From positions 1 to 16,617 of the forward strand of contig CACCPR010000013.1 in NCBI GenBank assembly GCA_902548045.1: a stretch of 16,617 bases of DNA. The letters are read 5' to 3'. Numbering within the stretch: position 1 is the stretch's first letter; every line of letters begins with the position of its first letter. The notes beneath the pieces were generated by a model. That model was not told the DNA's origin. It ran no database searches and saw only the letters and a program-made list of their open reading frames with translations. Below, piece after piece: positions 7,799-14,956 of this stretch. This stretch comes from an uncultured Pelagibacteraceae bacterium (GTDB lineage: Bacteria > Pseudomonadota > Alphaproteobacteria > Pelagibacterales > Pelagibacteraceae). The position numbers and the translations under genes were made by a program.

Positions 7799-7833
7799 TT
7801 AGAGCGGGCTTTAAAACCCGCTCTAATTTTTTT
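7799..7833 (+). terminator. Intrinsic terminator between dctP and dctQ
   Basis: A perfect 10-base-pair stem, TTAGAGCGGG (7799-7808) against CCCGCTCTAA (7817-7826), has an 8-base loop and is followed by seven Ts (7827-7833). It is by far the most GC-rich hairpin in the window. It lies 24 bases after the dctP stop and 18 bases before the dctQ start, so some transcripts should stop after dctP and the rest read through. Confidence 0.92.
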
Positions 7834-7851
7834 GGAATAATAATTTTTAAT

Positions 7852-8466
7852 ATGGTTAAAAAAACTTCAAAAATTGATATTTCAGATGAAATGATTGCCG
7901 AAAGACGTGGCGTGTCAGGTAAAATGCCTGATGATATGCCTCTATGGATGGCAAAAACAATTACATCAATAGATAAATTCAGCAAGAGAGTAGGCAGTAT
8001 AGTTTGTTGGATACTAATGCCTCTAATTTTTGCAATGACTTACGAAGTCATAATGAGAAAATTATTTTTAGCTCCTACTATATGGGCTTATGACATTAGT
8101 CGTTTTTTATATGGTGCACTATTCATGTTGGGAGCAGGTTATGCACTATCAAAAGGAGTTCACATTAGAGCAGATTTTTTATATAGAAATTTTAAAACTA
8201 AAAACCAAGGTTTAATTGATTTTTGGCTATATATTATTTTTTATTTTCCAGGATTATTTGTATTTCTTTATATGACTATTGGTTATGTAGAAGAGTCTAT
8301 AAGAAGAGGCGAAAGAGGAATGGATACTACTTGGATGCCATATATGTGGCCAATAAAAACGTGTTTATTAATTGGAATAGTTTTTCTTCTTATTCAAGGC
8401 GTTTCAGAATTACTTAAGAGTTATTGGGCTAAAGAAAAAGGTGAGTGGCCAGGGGAAAATAAATGA
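7852..8466 (+). CDS. dctQ: TRAP transporter small membrane subunit (DctQ family)
   Basis: Small permease subunit, 204 residues, with a hydrophilic N-terminus of about 45 residues and four predicted transmembrane helices (about 50-68, 85-104, 123-145 and 166-188). The family motif region RKLFLAPTIWAYDISRFL then GAGYALSKGVHIRADF is clear. It partners with DctM in the inner membrane to move substrate using the sodium gradient. The N-terminal extension is somewhat longer than in many DctQ proteins. No Shine-Dalgarno site precedes the ATG at 7852; expression depends on read-through of the upstream terminator or on a promoter I cannot identify. Its stop overlaps the dctM start by 4 bases (ATGA). 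Confidence 0.9.
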   Translation: MVKKTSKIDISDEMIAERRGVSGKMPDDMPLWMAKTITSIDKFSKRVGSIVCWILMPLIFAMTYEVIMRKLFLAPTIWAYDISRFLYGALFMLGAGYALSKGVHIRADFLYRNFKTKNQGLIDFWLYIIFYFPGLFVFLYMTIGYVEESIRRGERGMDTTWMPYMWPIKTCLLIGIVFLLIQGVSELLKSYWAKEKGEWPGENK

Positions 8467-9797
8467 TTGCAGAATTAATTGATCCAGCTGTTCTTGGTTT
8501 CATTCTAGTTGGAGTAATGCTTTTTGCAATATTTGTTGGGTTTCCAATATCCTTTACTCTAATATTTTTGGGATTTGTATTTGGTTATTTAGGTTTTGGT
8601 AAACTTGTTTTTTACTTAATGACCTTGCAATTTTCTATGGTAATGACCGAACAAACACTTGCCGCCGTTCCGCTCTTTGTCTTTATGGGAATTATGATGG
8701 AACAGGCTGGTCTAATGGAACGACTTTTTTCTGCATTTCAATTAATGTTAGCAAGAGTTAGAGGCTCTCTTTATTATGCAGTTTTATTTGTCTCTGTAAT
8801 TTTTGCAGCAGCAACAGGAATTGTAGGTGCTTCGGTAACAATTTTGGGAATTATGGCTGCAAAATCAATGAATAGGTCTGGTTATGATGTAAAATTAGCT
8901 GCAGGAACAATTACTGCAGGAGGCACCTTGGGTATTTTAATTCCTCCAAGCATTATGCTTGTTGTAATGGGACCGATAATGGAAATTCCTGTAATTGATT
9001 TATTTGCTGCAGCTATATTCCCTGGAATTTTATTAGCCACTTTATATGCAGCCTATACAACAGTTAGATGTATGTTGAACCCAAAACTTGGGCCGCCTTT
9101 ACCCGTTGATATGAGAGCGACAAGTATGTCAAAAGTTTGGATCGAATTCTTTTTAGGACTAGTGCCACCAGCTGCTTTAGTTTTTGCAGCACTGGGAAGT
9201 ATTTTGTTTGGTTTTGCAACACCTACAGAAGCAGCAGGCTGCGGAGCAATGGGTGCTCTTCTTTTATCACTTGCGTATAAAAAATTAACATTACCAAAAT
9301 TACAAGAAGCTCTAGTTAAAACTCTAGAAATTACAGCTTTAATAATGGTTTTAGTTGCAGCCTCAAACTTTTTCGGAGCTGTATTTGCAAGATTAGGCAC
9401 ACCGACATTATTAACAGAGTTTTTACTTGGATTAGAAATGAATAAATATCTTATTTTAGCAATGATAATGGTGATGATATTTTTACTTGGATGGCCTTTA
9501 GAATGGGTGCCTATAGTAATGATTATTATTCCAATTATTTTACCATTGGTAGAAGCATTAGAGTTTAATTTAACTTGGTTTGCAATATTAGTAGCAGTCA
9601 ACCTGCAGACCGCCTGGCTGTCTCCTCCTGTAGCTCTTTCAGCTTATTTTTTAAAAGGAGTAGTACCCGAATGGGATTTAAAAGATATTTATTTTGGAAT
9701 GATGCAATTTATGGTCTTGCAAATTATTGGATTAGTATTAATAGTAGTATTTCCACAAATTGCTTTGTGGTTACCAACATTACTTTATGGCAGTTAA
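8463..9797 (+). CDS. dctM: TRAP transporter large membrane subunit (DctM family)
   Basis: The main permease subunit of the TRAP system, 444 residues with about 12 hydrophobic segments. Family signatures include AAATGIVGASVTILGIMA, TAGGTLGILIPPSIMLVVMG and FATPTEAAGCGAMGALL, which form the substrate and sodium pathway; LQTAWLSPPVALSAYFLKG lies near the end. It is translationally coupled to dctQ (ATGA overlap), and the hpsN-like gene starts inside its last codons (11-base overlap). The five-gene transporter and dehydrogenase block therefore reads as one unit from dctQ onward. Substrate specificity sits in the binding protein and cannot be read from this subunit. Confidence 0.93.
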   Translation: MIAELIDPAVLGFILVGVMLFAIFVGFPISFTLIFLGFVFGYLGFGKLVFYLMTLQFSMVMTEQTLAAVPLFVFMGIMMEQAGLMERLFSAFQLMLARVRGSLYYAVLFVSVIFAAATGIVGASVTILGIMAAKSMNRSGYDVKLAAGTITAGGTLGILIPPSIMLVVMGPIMEIPVIDLFAAAIFPGILLATLYAAYTTVRCMLNPKLGPPLPVDMRATSMSKVWIEFFLGLVPPAALVFAALGSILFGFATPTEAAGCGAMGALLLSLAYKKLTLPKLQEALVKTLEITALIMVLVAASNFFGAVFARLGTPTLLTEFLLGLEMNKYLILAMIMVMIFLLGWPLEWVPIVMIIIPIILPLVEALEFNLTWFAILVAVNLQTAWLSPPVALSAYFLKGVVPEWDLKDIYFGMMQFMVLQIIGLVLIVVFPQIALWLPTLLYGS

Positions 9798-11073
9798 ATA
9801 TATAAAAAAAGCAACCAAGACCCCAGAGACGGATGATTTTAAAACTCAAGCCGCAGTGCAAAATATTCTTAATGATATAGCAAAAAGAAAAGAGGATGCT
9901 CTTAAAGAATTAAACAAAAAATTTGATAAATACGAAGGCGAAGTAATTGTTTCTAAGGAGAAGATAGAAGAGGCAATTAAAAAAGTTGATCAAAAAACTA
10001 AAGATGATGTGAAATTTGCTCATGAAAGAATTAAAAAATTTGCTGAACATCAATTAAAAAGCATGAATAATAGCTTTGAAGTTGAATTGTCAAAAGGTTT
10101 GTTTGCTGGACAAAGGTTAATCCCAGTTGATACAGCAGGGTGTTATATTCCGGGAGGTCGATATGCTCATATTTCTTCAGCTGTAATGGCAATTACACCT
10201 GCAAAAGTAGCAGGGGTTAAAACTATAATTTGTGCTAGTCCTCCTAAAGATAAAGAAGGAGCCAATCCTGGAATAATTTTTGCTGCAAATCATTGTGGCG
10301 CAGACGTAATTATGAATTTGGGTGGGGTAGCAGCTATAGGTTCATTAACTCACGGATGCTTTAACAATCCTCCTGTAGATTTTTTAGTGGGAGCTGGCAA
10401 TCAATATGTTGCTGAAGCTAAAAGAATTGTTTACGGAAAAGTTGGAATAGATCAGTTTGCTGGACCAACAGAAATTGCAATTATTGCTGACAAATCTGCA
10501 GATAAAGAAATTGTTGCAGTGGACTTAGTTGGTCAGATGGAACACGGATACAATTCCCCTGCATGGTTATTCACAACAGATAAAGAGTTAGCAGATTTTA
10601 CAATGAAAAGGGTGCCAGAATTAATAAATGAGTTACCTGATCTTGCAAAAGTTAACGCTACAGCAGCTTGGAAAGATTATGGTGAAGTAATTTTATGTAA
10701 CACTAATGAAGAAATGGCAGAGGTTAGCGATAAGTACGCGTCTGAACATTTAGAAGTTCATGCTGAAAATTTGGATTGGTGGTTAAAAAGATTAAGAAAC
10801 TATGGTTCTTTATTTTTAGGAGAAGAAACAACTGTTGCCTACGGAGATAAATGTTCTGGAACTAACCACATTTTACCAACTAAAGGTGGCGGTAGATACA
10901 CGGGCGGTTTATTTGTAGGAAAATTTATAAAAACTCTAACATTCCAAAGAATGACTAAAGAGGCTACGGAAGTGGTTGGTGCTACAGCAGCAAGGTTAGG
11001 AAGAGCTGAAGGTATGGAAGCACATGCTCGAACAGCAGATGTTAGATTAAGAAAATACGGCTTTTCAAATTAA
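9787..11073 (+). CDS. hpsN: Sulfopropanediol 3-dehydrogenase (HpsN; histidinol dehydrogenase family)
   Basis: Zinc-dependent NAD enzyme that oxidises (R)-2,3-dihydroxypropane-1-sulfonate in two steps to (R)-sulfolactate. The protein has 428 residues and is a HisD homologue throughout: AGCYIPGGRY (117-126), GPTEIAIIAD, QMEHGYNSP (Gln250, His253), SEHLEVH (Glu320, His321), YGDKCSGTNHILPT (Asp354) and MEAHARTADVR (His413). These correspond to the metal ligands and catalytic Glu/His of HisD. The stretch ENLDWWLKRLRNYGSLFLGEE and the ending EGMEAHARTADVRL match my recollection of HpsN from Ruegeria better than biosynthetic HisD, and no histidine gene is nearby. I chose ATG 9787 (MAVKYIKKA); an upstream in-frame ATG at 9760 would extend deep into dctM. 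It overlaps dctM by 11 bases and the next gene by one (TAATG). Confidence 0.86.
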   Translation: MAVKYIKKATKTPETDDFKTQAAVQNILNDIAKRKEDALKELNKKFDKYEGEVIVSKEKIEEAIKKVDQKTKDDVKFAHERIKKFAEHQLKSMNNSFEVELSKGLFAGQRLIPVDTAGCYIPGGRYAHISSAVMAITPAKVAGVKTIICASPPKDKEGANPGIIFAANHCGADVIMNLGGVAAIGSLTHGCFNNPPVDFLVGAGNQYVAEAKRIVYGKVGIDQFAGPTEIAIIADKSADKEIVAVDLVGQMEHGYNSPAWLFTTDKELADFTMKRVPELINELPDLAKVNATAAWKDYGEVILCNTNEEMAEVSDKYASEHLEVHAENLDWWLKRLRNYGSLFLGEETTVAYGDKCSGTNHILPTKGGGRYTGGLFVGKFIKTLTFQRMTKEATEVVGATAARLGRAEGMEAHARTADVRLRKYGFSN

Positions 11074-12077
11074 TGTATGCACTAGTTTATACTGGTACTA
11101 ACAAAATAGATTTCAGAAAAGAAAAAGATCCAATAACTAAACCAGGTCATTCTCTTATAAAAGTAAAAGCATCAGGTATTTGTGGTTCAGATATGCACGC
11201 CTTCCATGGCAATGATGAAAGAAGAATACCGCCATTAATATTAGGTCATGAAGTAAGCGGAACCAGTCTAGATGGTAAATTTAAAGATAAAGATGTTGTT
11301 ATAAATCCATTAATAAGTTGTGAAAATTGTGATTATTGTAAAAATGACAGGGAACATCTATGTCCAGAAAGAACAATGATAGGAATGAGTACGCCAATTA
11401 AAAGAGAAGGAGGGTTGGCAGAATTTGTATCAGTGCCAGAAAAAAATATTTTTGAAGTACCAAATGAATTAAATATTAAAGAAGCAGCATTGGCTGAACC
11501 TACAGCTGTAGCTTTACATGCCGTTCTATTAGCCGAAAAAAACTTAAAAAAACCATTATCTGAATGCAAAATATTAATTCAAGGGGCAGGCGCGATAGGT
11601 TTGTTATGTGGTTTAGTATTAAATAAAACAAAAAAAGCTACCAATATTATAATGTCAGATCCAAATAAAAAAAGATTAGATGAGTGTGGTAAATATTTAA
11701 TAGCAAATTTCGTATCTCCAAATGATAAATCAATTAAAGAAAATAATTTTGATTTGGTATTAGAGTCAGTCGGCCTTGAAATTACACGTCATCAAGCTAT
11801 TAAATCAATCGCCCCAGGCGGTACTATTCTACATATAGGATTAACACAACCGTCAGGAACTTTTGATTTTAAGAAACTAACTATTCAAGAAGTGACATTA
11901 GTTGGAACTTACTGCTATACAAATAAAGATTTTCAAAAAACTTTAGAAATCTTAAAAGAAAAAAAAATAGGTGATCTTGGCTGGATTGAATACAGAGACC
12001 TCAAAAAAGGATCTGAGGCTTTTCAAGAAATACATAATGGGACTTGTGTTGCTCCTAAAATCATACTTATTCCTTAG
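11073..12077 (+). CDS. Zinc-dependent alcohol dehydrogenase (MDR family), possible HpsO/HpsP-like
   Basis: Medium-chain NAD(P)-dependent alcohol dehydrogenase of 334 residues, close to the sorbitol/threonine dehydrogenase branch. Catalytic zinc ligands are Cys37 (GICGSDMH) with His59 and Glu60 (GHE). A structural zinc site is present as Cys83, Cys86, Cys89 and Cys97. The Rossmann motif is GAGAIGLLCG. It is translationally coupled to hpsN (TAATG at 11071-11075). In DHPS-degrading bacteria the hpsOPN genes encode two further dehydrogenases thought to interconvert DHPS enantiomers through a ketone, and this gene is the natural candidate for one of them. That assignment rests on context; oxidation of sulfolactate or an unrelated polyol are alternatives. 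No terminator is visible after its stop. Confidence 0.88.
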   Translation: MYALVYTGTNKIDFRKEKDPITKPGHSLIKVKASGICGSDMHAFHGNDERRIPPLILGHEVSGTSLDGKFKDKDVVINPLISCENCDYCKNDREHLCPERTMIGMSTPIKREGGLAEFVSVPEKNIFEVPNELNIKEAALAEPTAVALHAVLLAEKNLKKPLSECKILIQGAGAIGLLCGLVLNKTKKATNIIMSDPNKKRLDECGKYLIANFVSPNDKSIKENNFDLVLESVGLEITRHQAIKSIAPGGTILHIGLTQPSGTFDFKKLTIQEVTLVGTYCYTNKDFQKTLEILKEKKIGDLGWIEYRDLKKGSEAFQEIHNGTCVAPKIILIP

Positions 12078-12120
12078 TTCATCTTATAGTTGTAGACAAA
12101 TTGCATACCTGAAATAAAAT

Positions 12121-12135
12121 TTTAACATAGTTAAA
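12121..12135. promoter_or_regulatory. Palindrome TTTAAC-ATA-GTTAAA upstream of the small-protein operon
   Basis: An inverted repeat with perfect 6-base arms around a 3-base centre, in the 103-base gap between the alcohol dehydrogenase gene and the secreted-protein gene. It could be an operator or a weak hairpin; it lacks the GC stem and T-run of a terminator. Possible promoter pieces nearby (TTGCAT at 12101-12106, TAGAAT at 12152-12157) are not well spaced, so I do not call a promoter. Confidence 0.28.
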
Positions 12136-12180
12136 CTTTAAATATTTAAAATAGAATTCATTTATTTAAAAGGAGTACTT

Positions 12181-12561
12181 ATGATAAAAATTTTTATAAT
12201 GTTATCTTTTTTGTTTTTTTCCTCAGCTTACGCAGGAGGTCATATAACAAAGAAACAAAAAGAAGAAACAATACAGTGTTTGGGTCATTATAGCGCAACA
12301 GCTGTTTTACCTGCTGACTCAATCGAGGTTACAGATATGGAAATGGCTTTAGCTTCTGTTAAAGTTATTAGATCTTTTCTTCAAAAAGAACAAGTTAGTG
12401 ATGATGAGATGAACAAAGGTATGAATGATCATGTAGATAAAGTTTATGGAAAACCGTTTGACAAAATCATGAATGATAAATGTAATAAATTTATTTATAA
12501 ACTAATTCCTGGGTCTAAAGAAGAGATAGAAAAATTATCAAGAACTATTTATGCAGGTTAA
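12181..12561 (+). CDS. Small secreted protein of unknown function
   Basis: A 126-residue protein I do not recognise. Residues 1-18 are a clear signal peptide (MIKIFIMLSFLFFSSAYA, cleavage before Gly19). The mature part is mostly polar and looks helical, with two cysteines, Cys33 and Cys101, that could form a disulfide in the periplasm. It is first in a five-gene run with gaps of 3, 1, 8 and 14 bases. An AGGAG ribosome binding site at 12171-12175 sits five bases before the ATG, unusually good for this window, and suggests this is the start of a new transcription unit. No enzyme motif is visible. Confidence 0.8.
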   Translation: MIKIFIMLSFLFFSSAYAGGHITKKQKEETIQCLGHYSATAVLPADSIEVTDMEMALASVKVIRSFLQKEQVSDDEMNKGMNDHVDKVYGKPFDKIMNDKCNKFIYKLIPGSKEEIEKLSRTIYAG

Positions 12562-12564
12562 CTT

Positions 12565-12852
12565 ATGAGTGGATACGTTATTGCCAATATTAATGTTAAA
12601 AATCCAGATGCTTACAAGGAATATGTTGGAAAAGTAAAACCAACTGTAGAAAAATTTGGAGGAGAATATCTCGTTAGAAATGGAGAATTTAAAGTTATTG
12701 ATGGTGAATGGAAGCATCCGAGAACTGTTGTAATCAAATTTCCAACTTATGAAAAAGCGTTGGAGTGGTATAATTCTGAGGAATATAAACCTGTTAAACC
12801 AATTCGATTAGCAAACTCAGTGGCTAATGGAATAATAATTAAAGGATTATAA
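12565..12852 (+). CDS. DUF1330 family protein
   Basis: A 95-residue cytoplasmic protein that matches DUF1330 end to end: GYVIANINVKNPDAYKEY at the start, a central FGGEYLVRNGE, then EGEW-like IDGEWKHPRTVVIKFP, and EKALEWYNSEEYKPVKPIR near the end. The family adopts the dimeric alpha/beta-barrel (ferredoxin-like) fold and has no established reaction. It starts 3 bases after the secreted-protein gene and ends 1 base before the membrane-protein gene, so all three should be co-translated. It is one of three probable barrel proteins in this operon. Confidence 0.9.
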   Translation: MSGYVIANINVKNPDAYKEYVGKVKPTVEKFGGEYLVRNGEFKVIDGEWKHPRTVVIKFPTYEKALEWYNSEEYKPVKPIRLANSVANGIIIKGL

Positions 12853-12853
12853 T

Positions 12854-13270
12854 ATGATAGATAAATTTGGAAACGCTTTTTATTTAATAATCTACTTAGC
12901 TCATTTCATTATAGTTGGAAGCTACGCTTATCAATTAGTCTTTGATACTAAAAAATTTCTAAAGGGTAGAGGGGTTGATAAAACTGCCACTTTAATTACG
13001 AGATTTGCAGGCTCATTCATGATCGCAATTGTTCTAATGGCAATTTATGTTGCTTTTATAAGATCGGGCGGTTTGGAGGCTACTTGGGCATTTTTTAACT
13101 TAATGTTTATAATAAATGTTTCAATATTAGTTACGAATTTTTATACATTGAAAATTGATAAAACAGGTCTGACTAAAAAAACTAGAAATGATGGAATATA
13201 TGCTCCACTTGTTCTTGTTATTATCAGTGCTCTTCTTTGTTACGGGTTGGCTGATAAAATTTACGTGTAA
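12854..13270 (+). CDS. Four-helix integral membrane protein of unknown function
   Basis: A 138-residue protein with four predicted transmembrane helices at about residues 8-30, 51-69, 78-97 and 116-132. Short basic loops (KKFLKGRG, KKTRND) would face the cytoplasm. I recognise no family. It is embedded between DUF1330 and ABM-like genes in the same operon, with a 1-base gap before it and 8 bases after it. Its size would suit a small heme- or quinone-associated membrane subunit or a DoxX-like protein, but no conserved ligand pattern is evident, so no function is proposed. Confidence 0.8.
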   Translation: MIDKFGNAFYLIIYLAHFIIVGSYAYQLVFDTKKFLKGRGVDKTATLITRFAGSFMIAIVLMAIYVAFIRSGGLEATWAFFNLMFIINVSILVTNFYTLKIDKTGLTKKTRNDGIYAPLVLVIISALLCYGLADKIYV

Positions 13271-13278
13271 GGAAATAC

Positions 13279-13572
13279 ATGGCAAAGTTTATGAATATTG
13301 TTAGATGCAAAGTGAAATCATCTAACAGAGAAGAATATTTAAAAAAAATAGATGAGATGCCAAAGTTCGATGGGCAGACTTCAGCTAAGTATATTGAGAC
13401 AAAGCCTAACGAATTTTTTATGGTTGGTGAATGGAATTCTGAAGATGATATTGCTAAAGCAAGACCAAAAATGATTGAGTTTTTGAACTCGCTCAGGCAC
13501 ACTTTAGAAGAACTGTCACCCGAGCTAGGTGTAACTGATCCTCATTCGGGTACAGTAATATTGGAAAAATAA
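13279..13572 (+). CDS. ABM-like (antibiotic biosynthesis monooxygenase-type fold) small protein
   Basis: A 97-residue soluble protein. The beginning, FMNIVRCKVKSSNREEYLKK, then NEFFMVGEWNSEDDIAKARPK and FLNSLRHTLEEL, follow the strand-helix-strand pattern of ABM/EthD-like dimeric alpha/beta-barrel proteins. Such domains occur in cofactor-free monooxygenases, heme-degrading proteins and many uncharacterised proteins, so no reaction is assigned. It begins 8 bases after the membrane-protein gene, with AAGGA just upstream. Family assignment is by pattern and is moderate. Confidence 0.72.
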   Translation: MAKFMNIVRCKVKSSNREEYLKKIDEMPKFDGQTSAKYIETKPNEFFMVGEWNSEDDIAKARPKMIEFLNSLRHTLEELSPELGVTDPHSGTVILEK

Positions 13573-13573
13573 C

Positions 13574-13581
13574 AAAGGAGG
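13574..13581 (+). promoter_or_regulatory. Strong ribosome binding site for the GYD gene
   Basis: AAAGGAGG lies five bases before the ATG at 13587. It is the most complete Shine-Dalgarno match correctly placed before any gene in this window, which suggests the last gene of the operon is translated efficiently. Confidence 0.75.
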
Positions 13582-13586
13582 AACAT

Positions 13587-13910
13587 ATGGCAAAATTTAT
13601 AACTCTAGGGGTTTATACCGCTAAAGGACTTGGTGGCTTTGTCAGCAATCCATCTACAGACAGAAAAGCTGCAACATCTGCGCTTGCTGCTGCTGGTGGA
13701 GCAAAGGTAACTCGTTATGCTGGGTTAAGAGGAAAATATGACTTTATGGCAGAAATTGAAGGAACTTTTGAACAAGCTGCTGCAGCTGCTATGGTAGCAG
13801 TGTCAAGTGGAGCTGTATCGGATTTTACTATTTTAGAAGATGTAGATCTTAATGATATAGCAAAGACTGCTCAAAAAATGGCTAGTAATTACAAAGAGCC
13901 AGGAAAATAA
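13587..13910 (+). CDS. GYD-domain protein
   Basis: A 107-residue soluble protein matching the GYD family. FITLGVYTAKGLGGF is the first strand, and GAKVTRYAGLRGKYDFMAEIEG contains the Gly-x-Tyr-Asp motif that names the family. FEQAAAAAMVAVSSGAVSDFTILED follows, with an unusual alanine-rich helix. GYD proteins share the dimeric alpha/beta-barrel fold and have no known activity. It is last of the five-gene operon, with its own strong ribosome binding site, and ends 5 bases from the convergent acetyltransferase gene; no terminator is seen between them. Confidence 0.88.
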   Translation: MAKFITLGVYTAKGLGGFVSNPSTDRKAATSALAAAGGAKVTRYAGLRGKYDFMAEIEGTFEQAAAAAMVAVSSGAVSDFTILEDVDLNDIAKTAQKMASNYKEPGK

Positions 13911-13915
13911 AATTT

Positions 13916-14935
13916 TTACTCATCTTGATATAGATTGCTTTCTAAATCGCTATCAAAACCTTGCGAGTTAGATAGCCCCTTTTCAAGGTGAGTAAATACA
14001 TTACTATCTTTGGCCCAACAGGCGAAATTTAGGGATTTTTTTAAAAATAAATTTCCAATAAATGTTTCATTAAAAATTTTATTCTGATTGCTATTAATAG
14101 ACCAAATAAAATCGATATTTTTATTTAAACACCAATTAAAAACTAAAGAAAAAATATCACTATTTGTTTTATTTTGAATATAAGCAAATAGAATATTGAG
14201 TCTTTTTAGGTTTCCTAAAGTATCTACATGAGCAACTAATATATCTTGATTATCTTTAAATTCATAAATTTCAGAAGAATAAGGACAATCTATTAACCTC
14301 CACTTAAACCATTTCTCATCTCTAAAAATAGAAAATAGCTCATTTTGGTTTTTGCTTTCTTCTTCTAACTTGCAATATTCTATTATACTTTTGTACTCTA
14401 TAACTTTAGGTTCAATAGATTTACTATCCTTAACTTTTTTAATAAAATATTTTTTGAAAATTGATGATTTTAAATCGAAATTTGCCTTTTTTAAAACTGG
14501 AATTAATTTTAAAATATTTACAGGATTTATATTTCTGTTAGTCATATTATTATTTTTCCAATTATTTTTTTTAAATATTTTAAGAGATTCTTCGTTACAA
14601 AATGTGATTTGTATCGGGCAAATTTTCATCCACTCTTTTGTTAGAATTGATCCTAGTCCTTTATCTCTATAATCTTTTAAAACATAAAAATCTGTAAACC
14701 AAATAGCTTCTTTAATGTTTCCTTGAAAAAAAAGATTTTCAGGTATTAAACCGGCCATACCAATAATCTTGGAATTATATTCTACAACTAAAGGTTCAAA
14801 GTTTGAGTGACCAATTTTGTAACACCATTTCCAATGTTTAGATAAAGTTTTATATCTAGAGGGAAAGGCTAAAGCATAAAACTGGTGCAGATAATCTATA
14901 TTTATTTCAGATATTTTTTTGATTTTATAATTCAT
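13916..14935 (-). CDS. GNAT-family N-acetyltransferase
   Basis: A 339-residue acyl-CoA-dependent acyltransferase, acceptor unknown. The N-terminal GNAT domain includes KIIGMAGLIPENLFF, WFTDFYVLKDYRDKGLGS, with the acetyl-CoA pyrophosphate loop Arg90-x-x-Gly93-x-Gly95, and ITFCNEESLKIFKKNNW. The C-terminal half resembles a second, degenerate GNAT-like domain and contains FRDEKWFKWRLIDCPYS. This RDxxWxxWR...P pattern is familiar from acetyltransferases near polysaccharide genes. Its base composition looks even more AT-rich than the metabolic genes to the left. It is divergent from the deacetylase gene with only 21 bases between starts. A role in glycan or surface modification is inferred from the three-gene neighbourhood. 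Confidence 0.82.
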   Translation of the reverse strand: MNYKIKKISEINIDYLHQFYALAFPSRYKTLSKHWKWCYKIGHSNFEPLVVEYNSKIIGMAGLIPENLFFQGNIKEAIWFTDFYVLKDYRDKGLGSILTKEWMKICPIQITFCNEESLKIFKKNNWKNNNMTNRNINPVNILKLIPVLKKANFDLKSSIFKKYFIKKVKDSKSIEPKVIEYKSIIEYCKLEEESKNQNELFSIFRDEKWFKWRLIDCPYSSEIYEFKDNQDILVAHVDTLGNLKRLNILFAYIQNKTNSDIFSLVFNWCLNKNIDFIWSINSNQNKIFNETFIGNLFLKKSLNFACWAKDSNVFTHLEKGLSNSQGFDSDLESNLYQDE

Positions 14936-14956
14936 AAAATATATTATGTATATAAT

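Noticed and set aside
7788..7985. A 65-codon minus-strand frame over the terminator and the 5' end of dctQ.
   Set aside because: It reads through the terminator hairpin and antisense to a clear DctQ gene, with no family match.
9053..9601. A 182-codon open frame on the minus strand.
   Set aside because: It lies wholly inside dctM, whose product is an unmistakable TRAP permease; the opposite-strand translation has no family character.
9760..9786. An earlier in-frame ATG for the HpsN-like gene.
   Set aside because: It adds nine residues encoded inside dctM; ATG 9787 gives the expected MAVKYIKKA start of the family.
9787..11073. Calling this gene hisD (histidine biosynthesis).
   Set aside because: Motif details at the C-terminal half fit HpsN better, no his genes are nearby, and it is coupled to a TRAP transporter and an alcohol dehydrogenase.
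14885..14956. A longer deacetylase start inside the acetyltransferase gene, possibly giving a hydrophobic leader.
   Set aside because: The added residues are Tyr/Ile/Phe-rich with charges interspersed and do not resemble a signal peptide; they are the antisense of the GNAT N-terminus.
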